From JBBDMX01 sp040878035 (GTDB lineage: Bacteria > Planctomycetota > Phycisphaerae > Phycisphaerales > Phycisphaeraceae), in assembly GCA_040878035.1 (NCBI GenBank), contig JBBDMX010000030.1:73198-137197 (forward strand): a DNA stretch of 64,000 bases, given 5' to 3'. The translations under genes were made by a program, and so were the position numbers. This document shows, one piece after another, positions 44,706 through 53,005 of the stretch (positions are counted from its first letter, which is position 1; each line of letters opens with the position of its first letter). The notes below the pieces were generated by a model. It did no database searches and was not told the origin of the DNA. It saw only the letters and a list, made by a program, of their open reading frames with translations.

Positions 44706-46688
44706 ATGACCGTCGGATGCGAATGGAACAGTGAGATCAGCGAATACCGCGACCCGCACACGGGTTGCCTGGTGCGGCAGTTGACCAATTACAAAGGCCA
44801 CAGCCATCACCTGTACTTCACCAATCCCGGCTGGTTCGCGGGCCACGACGGCGGCCGCAAACTCCTCTTGGGCAGCGATCGCAACAACCGCAGCAATCTC
44901 TTTAGCGTCGATCTGGACAGCGGACAAATCACCCAGCACACCGACTCGGACCTGGCCTGCCAGACCGCGTTTCTCAATCCCACGCGAAGCGAAGTGTGCT
45001 TCTGGCGCGGCCAACGGGAACTCATCGCCCTGGACCTGCACAGCCACCGCGAACGCTTCCTGTATCGCATCGAGGAGGGATTCAAGCCGAGCATCGTCAG
45101 CGTGACCAGCGACGGCCGATTCGCCTGCGCCGCGGTGTATGAAGACCTGTCGCACCGGTTCCGCGTGGACCTGAGCCACGGCTACGTGGGCTTCAAGGAG
45201 TACTGGGCCGCCAAGCCACTGAGCAAGATCGTTGTCATCCCGCTCGACGGGGCCTCGGGAAGCCCGGCGCACGAAATACTCGTCGAAAAATGCTGGATCG
45301 GCCACGTCAATACCAGCCCCACCCAGCCCAACATACTCACTTTTTGCCACGAAGGACCGTGGGAGAGCGTCGATCAGCGCATCTGGGGCATGGACCTGAA
45401 CACTGGCAAGACCTGGCCGATCCGCCCGCGCCAGGTCGAAGGCGAGCGCATCGGCCACGAATACTGGTTGGCCGATGGCGTTCACGTCGGCTACCACGGC
45501 AGCCGGCCCGACGGTTCCAAACTCATCGGCCACATCCGCTTCGACGACAGCTCGCCCTCCGGGGCCGGGGGCGGGGCCGGGGGCGTCGAGTCCAGCTTCC
45601 CCCATCACACCCAGCACATCCACTCGAACACCACCGACCTGATCGTCGGCGATGGCACCGGCGGCGGCCGAGTCGTGCGCCTGTGGAGATGGAACCCGCG
45701 GACCGCCGGCTACGACGGCCCCCGCGCCCTGTGCGAACACCAGTGCTCGGCACACGCCCAGGTCTTGCACGTCCACCCGCGCTTCAGCCCCGATGGCTCC
45801 AAAGTCGTCTTCACCAGCGACCGCACCGGCTACGGCCAGGTCTATGAAGTGGAAGTGCCGGCCTTTGAGTCCCTGCCGCAGTTGCCCGCCGATAAGGAGC
45901 CCGCCATGAGCAAGCCCCGGATCGCTGCGTCACTGGCCGCCAGCCCCGCATTCACTCTGGTGGAGCTATTGGTGGTGATCTCGATCATCGCACTGTTGAT
46001 CGCGATGTTGTTGCCGGCTTTGGGTTCTGCTCGCGATGCGGCCAAGACCATGAAGTGCCAGGCCATGCTGCGGCAGGTCGCCAACGCCAATGCCAACTAT
46101 GTGGAGCAGTCGCGGGGGTGGAATGTGCTGCTGTGTGGGGCCACTTCGTCGTTGAACAACGCCGATCCCACTGAAGACGAAACCAAATGGTACGCCGATC
46201 GCCTGTTCAAGGAGTTGATGAATGTCCCGCCGAGAATCGCGGGGGACATCACCGTATGGCCTAACTCGTATGCTTGTCCGGCTTCCAATCAAGCACTTAG
46301 GCCCAGCGCCACCGGCGGCGCCAGCCCCAGTTACTACGGTTACAACTACACCTATCACACGGGCTCGACGATTGCCCGGCAGCGATGGAGGGATCGCTAT
46401 GACCGGGATGCCGACTCCACCGGAGGCGTGATCACTCGCGCCTACCGCGGCTTTTCCGGGAAGCAGATCGTCAGTCCCGCCCAAAAACTGGCGTGGATCG
46501 ACGCCACCAACTGGCAGGTGTGGAACGACGACGGGCCTCCGCCCCAACAGGTCGTTTGGCGCCATCCGGGCGAAACCACCAACGTGGTCTTCTTCGACGC
46601 TCATGTGAAGAGCATGAAAGAGGATGCCATTGGACTGGGCGATCAATTCAACAATGTCACGATGGACATGTGGAATCTGGCCAATTGA
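44706..46688 (+). CDS. Oligogalacturonate-lyase-like propeller fused in frame to a pseudopilin
   Basis: One 660-codon frame. Residues 1-400 are an oligogalacturonate-lyase-like propeller: LTNYKGHSHHLYFTNPGWF, WIGHVNTSPTQPNILTFCHE, GPWESVDQRIWGMDLNTGKT, and TQHIHSNTTDLIVGDGTGGG carrying likely metal His residues. It ends in VYEVEVPAFESLPQLPADKE, where such proteins normally stop, but no stop codon is present. From residue 401 (ATG 45906, preceded by AAGGAG) comes a pseudopilin with AFTLVELLVVISIIALLIAM and the C-terminal WRHPGETTNVVFFDAHVKSM, a variant of H-X9-DG. Either a real fusion or a stop-codon loss with internal initiation. Confidence 0.8.
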   Translation: MTVGCEWNSEISEYRDPHTGCLVRQLTNYKGHSHHLYFTNPGWFAGHDGGRKLLLGSDRNNRSNLFSVDLDSGQITQHTDSDLACQTAFLNPTRSEVCFWRGQRELIALDLHSHRERFLYRIEEGFKPSIVSVTSDGRFACAAVYEDLSHRFRVDLSHGYVGFKEYWAAKPLSKIVVIPLDGASGSPAHEILVEKCWIGHVNTSPTQPNILTFCHEGPWESVDQRIWGMDLNTGKTWPIRPRQVEGERIGHEYWLADGVHVGYHGSRPDGSKLIGHIRFDDSSPSGAGGGAGGVESSFPHHTQHIHSNTTDLIVGDGTGGGRVVRLWRWNPRTAGYDGPRALCEHQCSAHAQVLHVHPRFSPDGSKVVFTSDRTGYGQVYEVEVPAFESLPQLPADKEPAMSKPRIAASLAASPAFTLVELLVVISIIALLIAMLLPALGSARDAAKTMKCQAMLRQVANANANYVEQSRGWNVLLCGATSSLNNADPTEDETKWYADRLFKELMNVPPRIAGDITVWPNSYACPASNQALRPSATGGASPSYYGYNYTYHTGSTIARQRWRDRYDRDADSTGGVITRAYRGFSGKQIVSPAQKLAWIDATNWQVWNDDGPPPQQVVWRHPGETTNVVFFDAHVKSMKEDAIGLGDQFNNVTMDMWNLAN

Positions 46689-46721
46689 TTCGATTATTTG
46701 TGGCTGATGACGGTGAACTAC

Positions 46722-46770
46722 TTGATTCCGAACGCATTTGACGATAATATAAAAGTGCTTCTGAAAATCT
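46722..46770 (+). promoter_or_regulatory. Promoter and possible operator of the LacI gene
   Basis: TTGATT (46722-46727), 17-base spacer, TAATAT (46745-46750), followed at once by AAAAGTGCTTCTGAAAATCT (46751-46770), which would overlap the transcription start. The same placement of a related motif is seen at 38497-38514. The LacI protein starts at 46788, so autoregulation is plausible. Confidence 0.4.
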
Positions 46771-46787
46771 CTTGAAGCGAGGGATCC

Positions 46788-47861
46788 ATGCCGGTTACAC
46801 CTGCATCCGGGATATCTGGGGCATCTGAGGTCAAATCAGATCGGCCGGCCACCATCTACGAAGTGGCTCGCAAGGCCGGCGTGTCCATCGGCACCGTCTC
46901 GCGCGTGCTCAACGGCGGCAACAAGGAAAACTGGAAGTCCACCGTTCGTCGCGCCGCCCAGGTCCGCCGCATCGCCCAGGAAATGGGCTATCGCCCCAGT
47001 TGGCGCGGCCGGGCCTTTGCCAGCGGCAAGACTCACACCATCGGCTTGATCCATCAGGCCTTCGATCCCCTGCAACTGGGCGAAGCCTGGCATGACATCT
47101 TGCGCGAGTTGATCGATCAACTGCGGGCGCGTAACTACGGCGTGCAGTTCCTCCCCGTGGGCGAGGAAAAGGAAGACCTGCTGGCGTGCCGGGCGGTGAT
47201 CAGCGAGCGGCGTTTCGACGGCTGCATGGTGTCCAAGTACCTGACGCCGGAGATCGAAGAGGCCCTGCGTGAGACGGATATGCCCGCGGTGATGATCAAC
47301 GCCGAGGCCGATGCCAGTTGGTCGCAGGTGCAACTGGACGATCGCGGTGGGGCGATGGCCATGACGCGGCACCTGATCCAGCAGGGTCACCGGCGCATCG
47401 CGTTCATGACCGACGAAACCGGGACGATGCGGCACTTCAGTCTCCGCCGGCGTCTGGAGGGCGTGTACGCCGCCATGGCCGAGGCGGGACTGGGCCAGCC
47501 CATCGAGGCCCATCGCAAGGAGATCAGTGCGGCCCTGGAAGAACTGATGGCGCTGTCCGCGCCGCCCACCGCCGTGGTGACCTATCACGATACGACGGCG
47601 GTCACGCTGCTGCAGGCCTGCTGGCGCAAGGGCATTGGCGTGCCGACGGACCTGAGCGTCGCCACGTTCAATGACTCGACCGCCACGCGCATGAGCATTC
47701 CGCCCCTGACCACCATGCGTCTGCCCGGCGCCATCGTCGCCCGCCGCGCCGCCACGCAGTTGCTTGAGCGCATGGCGCAAGGCCCCGAATGGGTCCCCGA
47801 ACGTCTGATCCTGCCCGAAGAACTGATCGTCCGCGAATCGACCGGCCCGGCCGCCAAGTGA
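46788..47861 (+). CDS. LacI-family transcriptional regulator
   Basis: A 357-residue LacI/GalR regulator with head ATIYEVARKAGVSIGTVSRV, hinge RRIAQEMGYRPSWRGRAFAS and a sugar-binding domain (DDRGGAMAMTRHLIQQGHRR, VATFNDSTATRMSIPPLTTM). It is a paralog of the regulator at 24056-25102: both have W-R-(A/G)-R-A-F-(V/A)-S-G after the hinge and end in the LPE.LIVREST tail. GAGGGA precedes ATG 46788. A pseudopilin gene follows after 9 bases and then the xylanase, so the module repeats the order LacI-pseudopilin seen earlier. Confidence 0.9.
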   Translation: MPVTPASGISGASEVKSDRPATIYEVARKAGVSIGTVSRVLNGGNKENWKSTVRRAAQVRRIAQEMGYRPSWRGRAFASGKTHTIGLIHQAFDPLQLGEAWHDILRELIDQLRARNYGVQFLPVGEEKEDLLACRAVISERRFDGCMVSKYLTPEIEEALRETDMPAVMINAEADASWSQVQLDDRGGAMAMTRHLIQQGHRRIAFMTDETGTMRHFSLRRRLEGVYAAMAEAGLGQPIEAHRKEISAALEELMALSAPPTAVVTYHDTTAVTLLQACWRKGIGVPTDLSVATFNDSTATRMSIPPLTTMRLPGAIVARRAATQLLERMAQGPEWVPERLILPEELIVRESTGPAAK

Positions 47862-47870
47862 AAGGGGCTG

Positions 47871-48635
47871 ATGATGGAAAAGCATCAACTTGCGCCACAT
47901 CGTTCGGGTCGTCCCGCCGGGGCCGGAGTTGGCGCATTCACGCTGGTGGAACTGCTGGTGGTGATCGCGATCATCGCGCTGCTCATCGCGTTGCTGTTGC
48001 CGGCGCTGGGGCAAGCACGGCTCACGGCCCGGTCGGTGGAGTGTTTGAGCACTCTTCGCGGTCTGGCGCTGGTGGGTAACCAATACGGGTACGACAACAA
48101 GGATTATCTGCCGTACAACGGGCACTCTTCGAGCAACCAATACTACAACGAGTATCCCGTGACCTACACGTCTGAACAGTTCTGGTACGCCAAGCGTCCT
48201 TTCAGCGGGTACAGAACGACCGCGAGCTATAGTACCCTCAAGTCCGCCCTGCACTGCGCCCAGGCGCGCGCCAATTTCGCCGGCAACGGCTTCACTCATT
48301 ACTCGCGTTCGACCAGCTACAGCCTGGGCAGCGGGTTGGGGGGCACGGCACCGGGATCACGCAAGCTACCCAAAATGGACATGCTCACCGCCAACGCGTT
48401 GTGGTGGGCGGACGCTGCCGATGGCTCTTGGAACCCAGGCTGGGCGTCACCCGACGGCATGTACTGGAACAAGCCGTGGGTGACATTGGGCAGCAGCAGC
48501 GCCATGCCTTGGCCGTGGAATTGGCAGAACCACTATGACGGTCACCCCGCCCACAGCGCCAATGCTGTTTTTGGCGACGGCCATGCTAAGAACAGGCGAA
48601 TGCCCGACAGCCTTTTGGGCGATATCGAACCTTGA
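47871..48635 (+). CDS. Pseudopilin with H-X9-DG-like C-terminus
   Basis: A 254-residue protein with VGAFTLVELLVVIAIIALLI and the C-terminal HYDGHPAHSANAVFGDGHAK, a version of H-X9-DG. The leader before the cleavage site is about 22 residues and basic. AAAGGGG precedes ATG 47871, 9 bases after the LacI stop, so the two are cotranscribed. It may belong to a surface or secretion apparatus that handles the GH10 enzyme encoded next. Confidence 0.85.
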   Translation: MMEKHQLAPHRSGRPAGAGVGAFTLVELLVVIAIIALLIALLLPALGQARLTARSVECLSTLRGLALVGNQYGYDNKDYLPYNGHSSSNQYYNEYPVTYTSEQFWYAKRPFSGYRTTASYSTLKSALHCAQARANFAGNGFTHYSRSTSYSLGSGLGGTAPGSRKLPKMDMLTANALWWADAADGSWNPGWASPDGMYWNKPWVTLGSSSAMPWPWNWQNHYDGHPAHSANAVFGDGHAKNRRMPDSLLGDIEP

Positions 48636-48721
48636 TGTTCTCAAAACTGGGGTCGGGTGGGCCTAGTAGCCCGCACAGTGACGATCGCATTCACTATCTC
48701 TCATACATGAGGAGCCTTTTC

Positions 48722-51265
48722 GTGACCCATCGAATGTTCCAGATCCTGTCCATCGCAGTTGTGCTGTTAAGCGCCCAGTTCGCCTCGGCGGAGAGCCTGT
48801 CGCGCATTGACCTCAAGGGAGAAATGGCGCTCAAGCCCGGCAAGTCCGACACGGGCGCCAAAGCGCAGAAGGCCGCCGCGGGAACGATCCTTGTCCAGCA
48901 GGCGGTGACGGGCGACAAGTGGGCAAAGTTCTCCTTCAGCTTCACCCCCTCGGCCGACGGCAAGGTTGAAGTGCTCTTGCGCGGCGAATACCGCAAGGAC
49001 GGCACCGAAATCTGGATCAACTACGACAAGCTCGAAGGCAACGGCGCCAGCATCACCAACGGCGACTTTGAGGAAAAGGGCGAGAGTCCCAAGGCGCCTG
49101 CCGGCTGGGAGTTCAAGAATTGGAGCCAGTCCAAGGTCGTGCGCAAGAAGGGCGCCGCCGGCGCTCACAGCGGCGACGCTTATGTGCTGGTCTCCCACAC
49201 CAACCGCATCTGGCAGAGCATCACCGTGCAGAAGGATCAGGAAGTGACCTTGACTCTGTACGCCCGCCTCGATGCCCAAAGCGCCCCCGCGCCCGGCAAC
49301 GGCGGTGAGAAGAAGGAAGACGCGGCGGCCACCAGTCCGCAAGGGCTCCAAGCCGCGCCAAATCAGCCGGCTCCAACCGCCTCCTCTGCCGCCCAATCAG
49401 AAATCAAAAACCAAAAATCAGAAATCGCGCCACCCGCCTCGGCTCTCTCCGGCGCCACGCCGGTCGAGCCCAGCGTCCCGGCGCCCGCGGCCGAGGATGC
49501 CGAACTGGAGGCGATCCTGGCCAAGTTGCCCCAGGGCACCCTCGTGGCCGGCGCCAGCCCCGAGGACTGGACGCTCAAGAACGGTGCGGCGGCGATCGGC
49601 GTGATGAACATCGTCCAGGTGCAGGGCATGCCCTTCACCAAGGCCGTGCGCATGGAAAGCCGCAAGCGCACCGATCGCGACTACCTCTTCCAGGCCGTCA
49701 CGCCCAGCACCCAGCCGGTCAACGTCGGCCAACCGCTGCTGTTGACCTTTTACGCCCGCGCCACGGCCTTAAACAACGAAACCAGCGTCGGCCTTGTCAA
49801 CATCAAGTTTTTCTCCATGGCGCAACTGGGCGGCACCGGCGCGGCGGCGGTGCCTGTCACCCGCGACTGGCAGAAGTTCTACTTCCCCCTGTCGGTCTAC
49901 TCCAAGAAGGTCAAGGGCTTCGCCGCCGGCGAACTGACGATGACCATGAATCAGGGCCTGCCGCCGCAGGTGGTGGAGATCGCCGACATCAAGCTGATGA
50001 AGTTCCCCGACGGCGTGACGGCAAAGGACCTGCCGCGTATGGAGTTCAAGGTCGAGGGCCGCGAGCCGGATGCCCCCTGGCGCAAGGAGGCGGCCCTGCG
50101 GATCGAGAAGATTCGCAAGGGCGACCTGACGGTGAAAGTGGTGGATGCGGGTGGTAAGCCCGTGGCCGACGCGCAGGTGCAGGTGCGCATGCAGCGGCAC
50201 CAGTTCGGCTTCGGCTCGGCGTACGCCGACTTCCGCTTTGTCTCGGCCAAGGACGCCGACTCGCAGCGCTACCGCGAGGAGTTCGTCAAGCTCTTCAACG
50301 TCGCCGCCAGCGAGAGTGGCCTTAAGTGGGAGCCCTGGCTGGAAGCGCGCCAGCAGGCCATCAAGGCCGTGCAGTGGATGCTCGATCACAAGATCCCCGT
50401 TCGCGGCCACACGCTGGTATGGTGCCATCTCGACCGCCTGCCGTACGCCGATCAGGCCAAGCAGAACTACTACCGCGGCCACACCGACGAATTGCAGAAG
50501 CTCCAGATCGACCACATCCGCGACGAGATGACCGCCCTTAAAGGCATGTGCTTCGAGTGGGACCTGATCAACGAGCCCATGAGCCACTGGGACTACTACA
50601 ACCTCATGGGCATGGAGTGCTTCCTGGAGTACTTCAAGCTGGCGCACGAGATCGATCCCAATACCAAGCTGGTGGTCAACGAGAACAAGCTGCTCAGTTC
50701 CGACGGCGGATTCGGCCGTATCGCCTTCTCCCGCGAGGACGACTTCTACAACTTCCTCAAGTGGCTCAAGGACCGCGGCGCGCCGCTGGCGGGCATCGGC
50801 ATCCAGGCGCACGGCGCCGGGGGCGTCACCCCGCCGGCACGCATGCTCCAGCAGCTCGACCGCTTCGCCGAGTTCGGCAGCATCACCATCACCGAATGCT
50901 CCATCACCACCGACAACGAGCAGCACCAGGCCGAGACCCTGCGCGACTTCATGACCATGTGCTTCAGCCACCCGGCGATCGAGAATTTCCTGATGTGGGG
51001 CTTCTGGGACGGCCAGCATTTCCGCAAGAACGGCCTGATCTTCCGCAAGGACTGGTCGGTCAAACCCAGCGGCCAGGTGTATAAGGACCTGGTCTTCAAG
51101 GACTGGTGGACGAATCTCGACGGCGCCACCGACGCCGGCGGCAGCTTCCAGGGCCGCGGCTTCCTGGGTGAATACGAAGTGATTGCCACGGTCGGCGACA
51201 AGAGCCAGACGGTCAAGGCTAAGCTCCAGCGCGACGGCACGACGGTGACGGTGCAGTTGCCGTGA
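48722..51265 (+). CDS. GH10 endo-xylanase with carbohydrate-binding-like domains
   Basis: An 847-residue secreted enzyme. GTG 48722 is chosen: GAGGAG lies 7 bases upstream and a signal peptide (ILSIAVVLLSAQFASAESLS) follows. Residues about 25-190 and 270-440 are jelly-roll carbohydrate-binding-like domains. Residues about 490-800 are a GH10 barrel: QFGFGSAYADF, KIPVRGHTLVWCHLDRLP, the acid/base Glu in WDLINEPMSH (about 618) and the nucleophile Glu in ITITECSITT (about 725). It cleaves beta-1,4-xylan. A short simple repeat (SEIKNQKSEI) is inserted in the linker near residue 225-236. The frame upstream to 48632 overlaps the pseudopilin and is not needed. Confidence 0.88.
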   Translation: MTHRMFQILSIAVVLLSAQFASAESLSRIDLKGEMALKPGKSDTGAKAQKAAAGTILVQQAVTGDKWAKFSFSFTPSADGKVEVLLRGEYRKDGTEIWINYDKLEGNGASITNGDFEEKGESPKAPAGWEFKNWSQSKVVRKKGAAGAHSGDAYVLVSHTNRIWQSITVQKDQEVTLTLYARLDAQSAPAPGNGGEKKEDAAATSPQGLQAAPNQPAPTASSAAQSEIKNQKSEIAPPASALSGATPVEPSVPAPAAEDAELEAILAKLPQGTLVAGASPEDWTLKNGAAAIGVMNIVQVQGMPFTKAVRMESRKRTDRDYLFQAVTPSTQPVNVGQPLLLTFYARATALNNETSVGLVNIKFFSMAQLGGTGAAAVPVTRDWQKFYFPLSVYSKKVKGFAAGELTMTMNQGLPPQVVEIADIKLMKFPDGVTAKDLPRMEFKVEGREPDAPWRKEAALRIEKIRKGDLTVKVVDAGGKPVADAQVQVRMQRHQFGFGSAYADFRFVSAKDADSQRYREEFVKLFNVAASESGLKWEPWLEARQQAIKAVQWMLDHKIPVRGHTLVWCHLDRLPYADQAKQNYYRGHTDELQKLQIDHIRDEMTALKGMCFEWDLINEPMSHWDYYNLMGMECFLEYFKLAHEIDPNTKLVVNENKLLSSDGGFGRIAFSREDDFYNFLKWLKDRGAPLAGIGIQAHGAGGVTPPARMLQQLDRFAEFGSITITECSITTDNEQHQAETLRDFMTMCFSHPAIENFLMWGFWDGQHFRKNGLIFRKDWSVKPSGQVYKDLVFKDWWTNLDGATDAGGSFQGRGFLGEYEVIATVGDKSQTVKAKLQRDGTTVTVQLP
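49397..49427. repeat. AAATCAGAAATC repeat inserted in the GH10 gene
   Basis: CAATCAGAAATCAAAAACCA then AAAATCAGAAATC, AT-rich in a GC-rich gene. The same type of unit appears at 25217-25243 in the long inverted repeat. It is read in frame in a Ser/Ala/Pro-rich linker. Confidence 0.75.
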
Positions 51266-51429
51266 GCGGGCGCCGAGGGCGGTTACCAGACGGCCTGCAC
51301 GTTTGCTAGAGTCACCAGCCGGCATCCGATACAGATATCGACAAAGTATTCTCCCCGTCCGGCGCCGTCTGCGTTGCGTCGCATGGGCGTGCGGCCTATC
51401 GTTCGGGCAAAGTCCCTGAGAGGTACGCC

Positions 51430-52701
51430 ATGACCACCACGCCCGTGAGTCCGCCGCCGTCCGCTGTCAGCGTCTCGTCCGCCGCCGCGGAAGATGCGCA
51501 TGTTGGCGAACTGTCCAATCGCTTGCTTCAGTTGGGGCCGCGCGAGGCGGCCGAGCTGCTTCGCCCCGAGTCCGCCGGCGTGGTCGCGGCCGTGCTCAAG
51601 CGGACCAATCCCGCGGTCGTGCAGGACGTCCTGGGCGCCATGACCCAGGCGCAGCGCGCCGAGGTTTTCACCCAGGCGCCGGCACTCCTGCGTCAGCAAT
51701 GGGAAACCAACGAGCGCTATGCCGAGGGCACCGTCGGGCGCCTCATGGATCCGCCCACGGGTGTCTTTGCCCCCGACCTGACCGTCGCTGAGGCGATCGA
51801 ACGCCTGCGCGAACTGGTCAAGCAGGCCTTCATCACCTACCTGTACGTGGTGGATGCCGATGGCCGACTGATGGGCGTGGTGGTGATGCGTGAAATGCTG
51901 TTGTCGCCGGCGGACGCGCGGCTGCGCGACATTATGATCCGTCAGCCCTTCGCCCTCGATCCGGCCATGCCCTTCATGGACGCCATGAAGCAGGTGCTCA
52001 CGCGGCATTACCCGGTTTACCCGGTGTGCGCCGAAGGCAAACTCGTCGGGGTGGTGCGTGGCCAGACACTTTTTGAGCAGCAGGCCATCGAGATCAGCGC
52101 CCAGGCCGGCGCGATGGTCGGCGTGGATCGCGAGGAGCGACTGGCGACACCCTGGCCTCGCAGCCTCAAGTTCCGCCACCCCTGGCTCCAGCTCAACCTG
52201 CTCACCGCCTTTGTCGCCGCCGCCGTCGTGGGCGTCTTCCAGGGAACCATCGAGCAGATCGCCGTGCTGGCGGTCTTCCTGCCCGTGCTCGCCGGCCAGT
52301 CGGGCAACACCGGTTGCCAGGCGCTGGCGGTCACGCTTCGCGCCATGACCCTGGGCGAAATGAAGGCGGGCATGGTCCCGCGCGCCGTCTTCAAAGAGGC
52401 GCTTTTGGGCCTGTTCAACGGCATGCTCGTGGGCATCACCGCCGGGCTGGGCATGTACGTCGCCGTCAGAATGCAGGCCGCGCCCGACAGCACGCTCAGT
52501 CCCGTGTTGATGGGTGTTATCGTCTTTCTGGCCATGACCGGTGCCTGCGTGGCATCGGGCATCTCCGGGGCCCTGGTCCCGGTCGTCCTCAAGCGTATGG
52601 GCGCCGACCCGGCGACGGCATCGAGCATCTTCCTCACCACCGCCACCGATGTGGCGAGCATGGGTTTGTTCCTGGGCCTGGCGACGTTACTGCTGTTGTG
52701 A
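51430..52701 (+). CDS. mgtE: MgtE-like magnesium transporter
   Basis: A 423-residue protein with the MgtE N-terminal helical domain (LGPREAAELLRPESAGVVAA), two CBS domains (about residues 95-215; TYLYVVDADGRLMGVVVMRE) and a C-terminal membrane part with about five helices (LLTAFVAAAVVGVFQGTIEQ, LPVLAGQSGNTGCQALAVTL). The CBS domains sense cytosolic Mg2+ and close the channel. Length fits the family (about 450). The Gly-Asn-Thr-Gly-Cys-Gln segment matches the selectivity-filter helix. Ribosome site: GAGAGG before ATG. Confidence 0.88.
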   Translation: MTTTPVSPPPSAVSVSSAAAEDAHVGELSNRLLQLGPREAAELLRPESAGVVAAVLKRTNPAVVQDVLGAMTQAQRAEVFTQAPALLRQQWETNERYAEGTVGRLMDPPTGVFAPDLTVAEAIERLRELVKQAFITYLYVVDADGRLMGVVVMREMLLSPADARLRDIMIRQPFALDPAMPFMDAMKQVLTRHYPVYPVCAEGKLVGVVRGQTLFEQQAIEISAQAGAMVGVDREERLATPWPRSLKFRHPWLQLNLLTAFVAAAVVGVFQGTIEQIAVLAVFLPVLAGQSGNTGCQALAVTLRAMTLGEMKAGMVPRAVFKEALLGLFNGMLVGITAGLGMYVAVRMQAAPDSTLSPVLMGVIVFLAMTGACVASGISGALVPVVLKRMGADPATASSIFLTTATDVASMGLFLGLATLLLL

Positions 52702-52754
52702 CGGGCGGGGCGGGCAGGAACGTGCCCGAATGTCCGAAATTGCGCGCGCGAAAG

Positions 52755-52854
52755 CCCAGCCGCTCCAGCGGCTGGGTGCAGGCTCCGGGAACGCGAACGG
52801 CGTGGCACCGCGCTGGTCATCCGTGGCGTTGACCCAGCCGCGGGAGCGGCTGGG
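52755..52854. terminator. Two GC-rich hairpins
   Basis: CCCAGCCGCT-CC-AGCGGCTGGG (52755-52776) and CCCAGCCGC-GGGA-GCGGCTGGG (52833-52854) form strong stems. The first follows AAAG and the second is followed by CTTTCG, so the pair is itself inverted. They lie just after mgtE and may end transcription from both sides. A related hairpin lies at 54150-54178. Confidence 0.45.
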
Positions 52855-52866
52855 CTTTCGGCCATT

Positions 52867-52919
52867 TCCTTCGTCCTTCGTCCTTCGTTTCTCGTCCCTC
52901 CTTCCTCGTTCCTCGCTCC
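52867..52919. repeat. Pyrimidine-rich CTTCGTC simple repeat
   Basis: TTCGTCCTTCGTCCTTCGTT then CTCGTCCCTCCTTCCTCG, units of about 7 bases. It lies in the gap between mgtE and the oxidoreductase gene, with nothing else coding there. Confidence 0.7.
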
Positions 52920-53005
52920 CCGCCAGTGGACGCCCATCAGACCAGTGTGTATTTTGTGACACCTTCCTCGACGCGTGTTCACACCCCTAGCAGGACCCTC
53001 CGTTC

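Noticed and set aside
46836..48299. 487-residue minus-strand open frame
   Set aside because: Opposite the LacI and pseudopilin genes, both with clear motifs.
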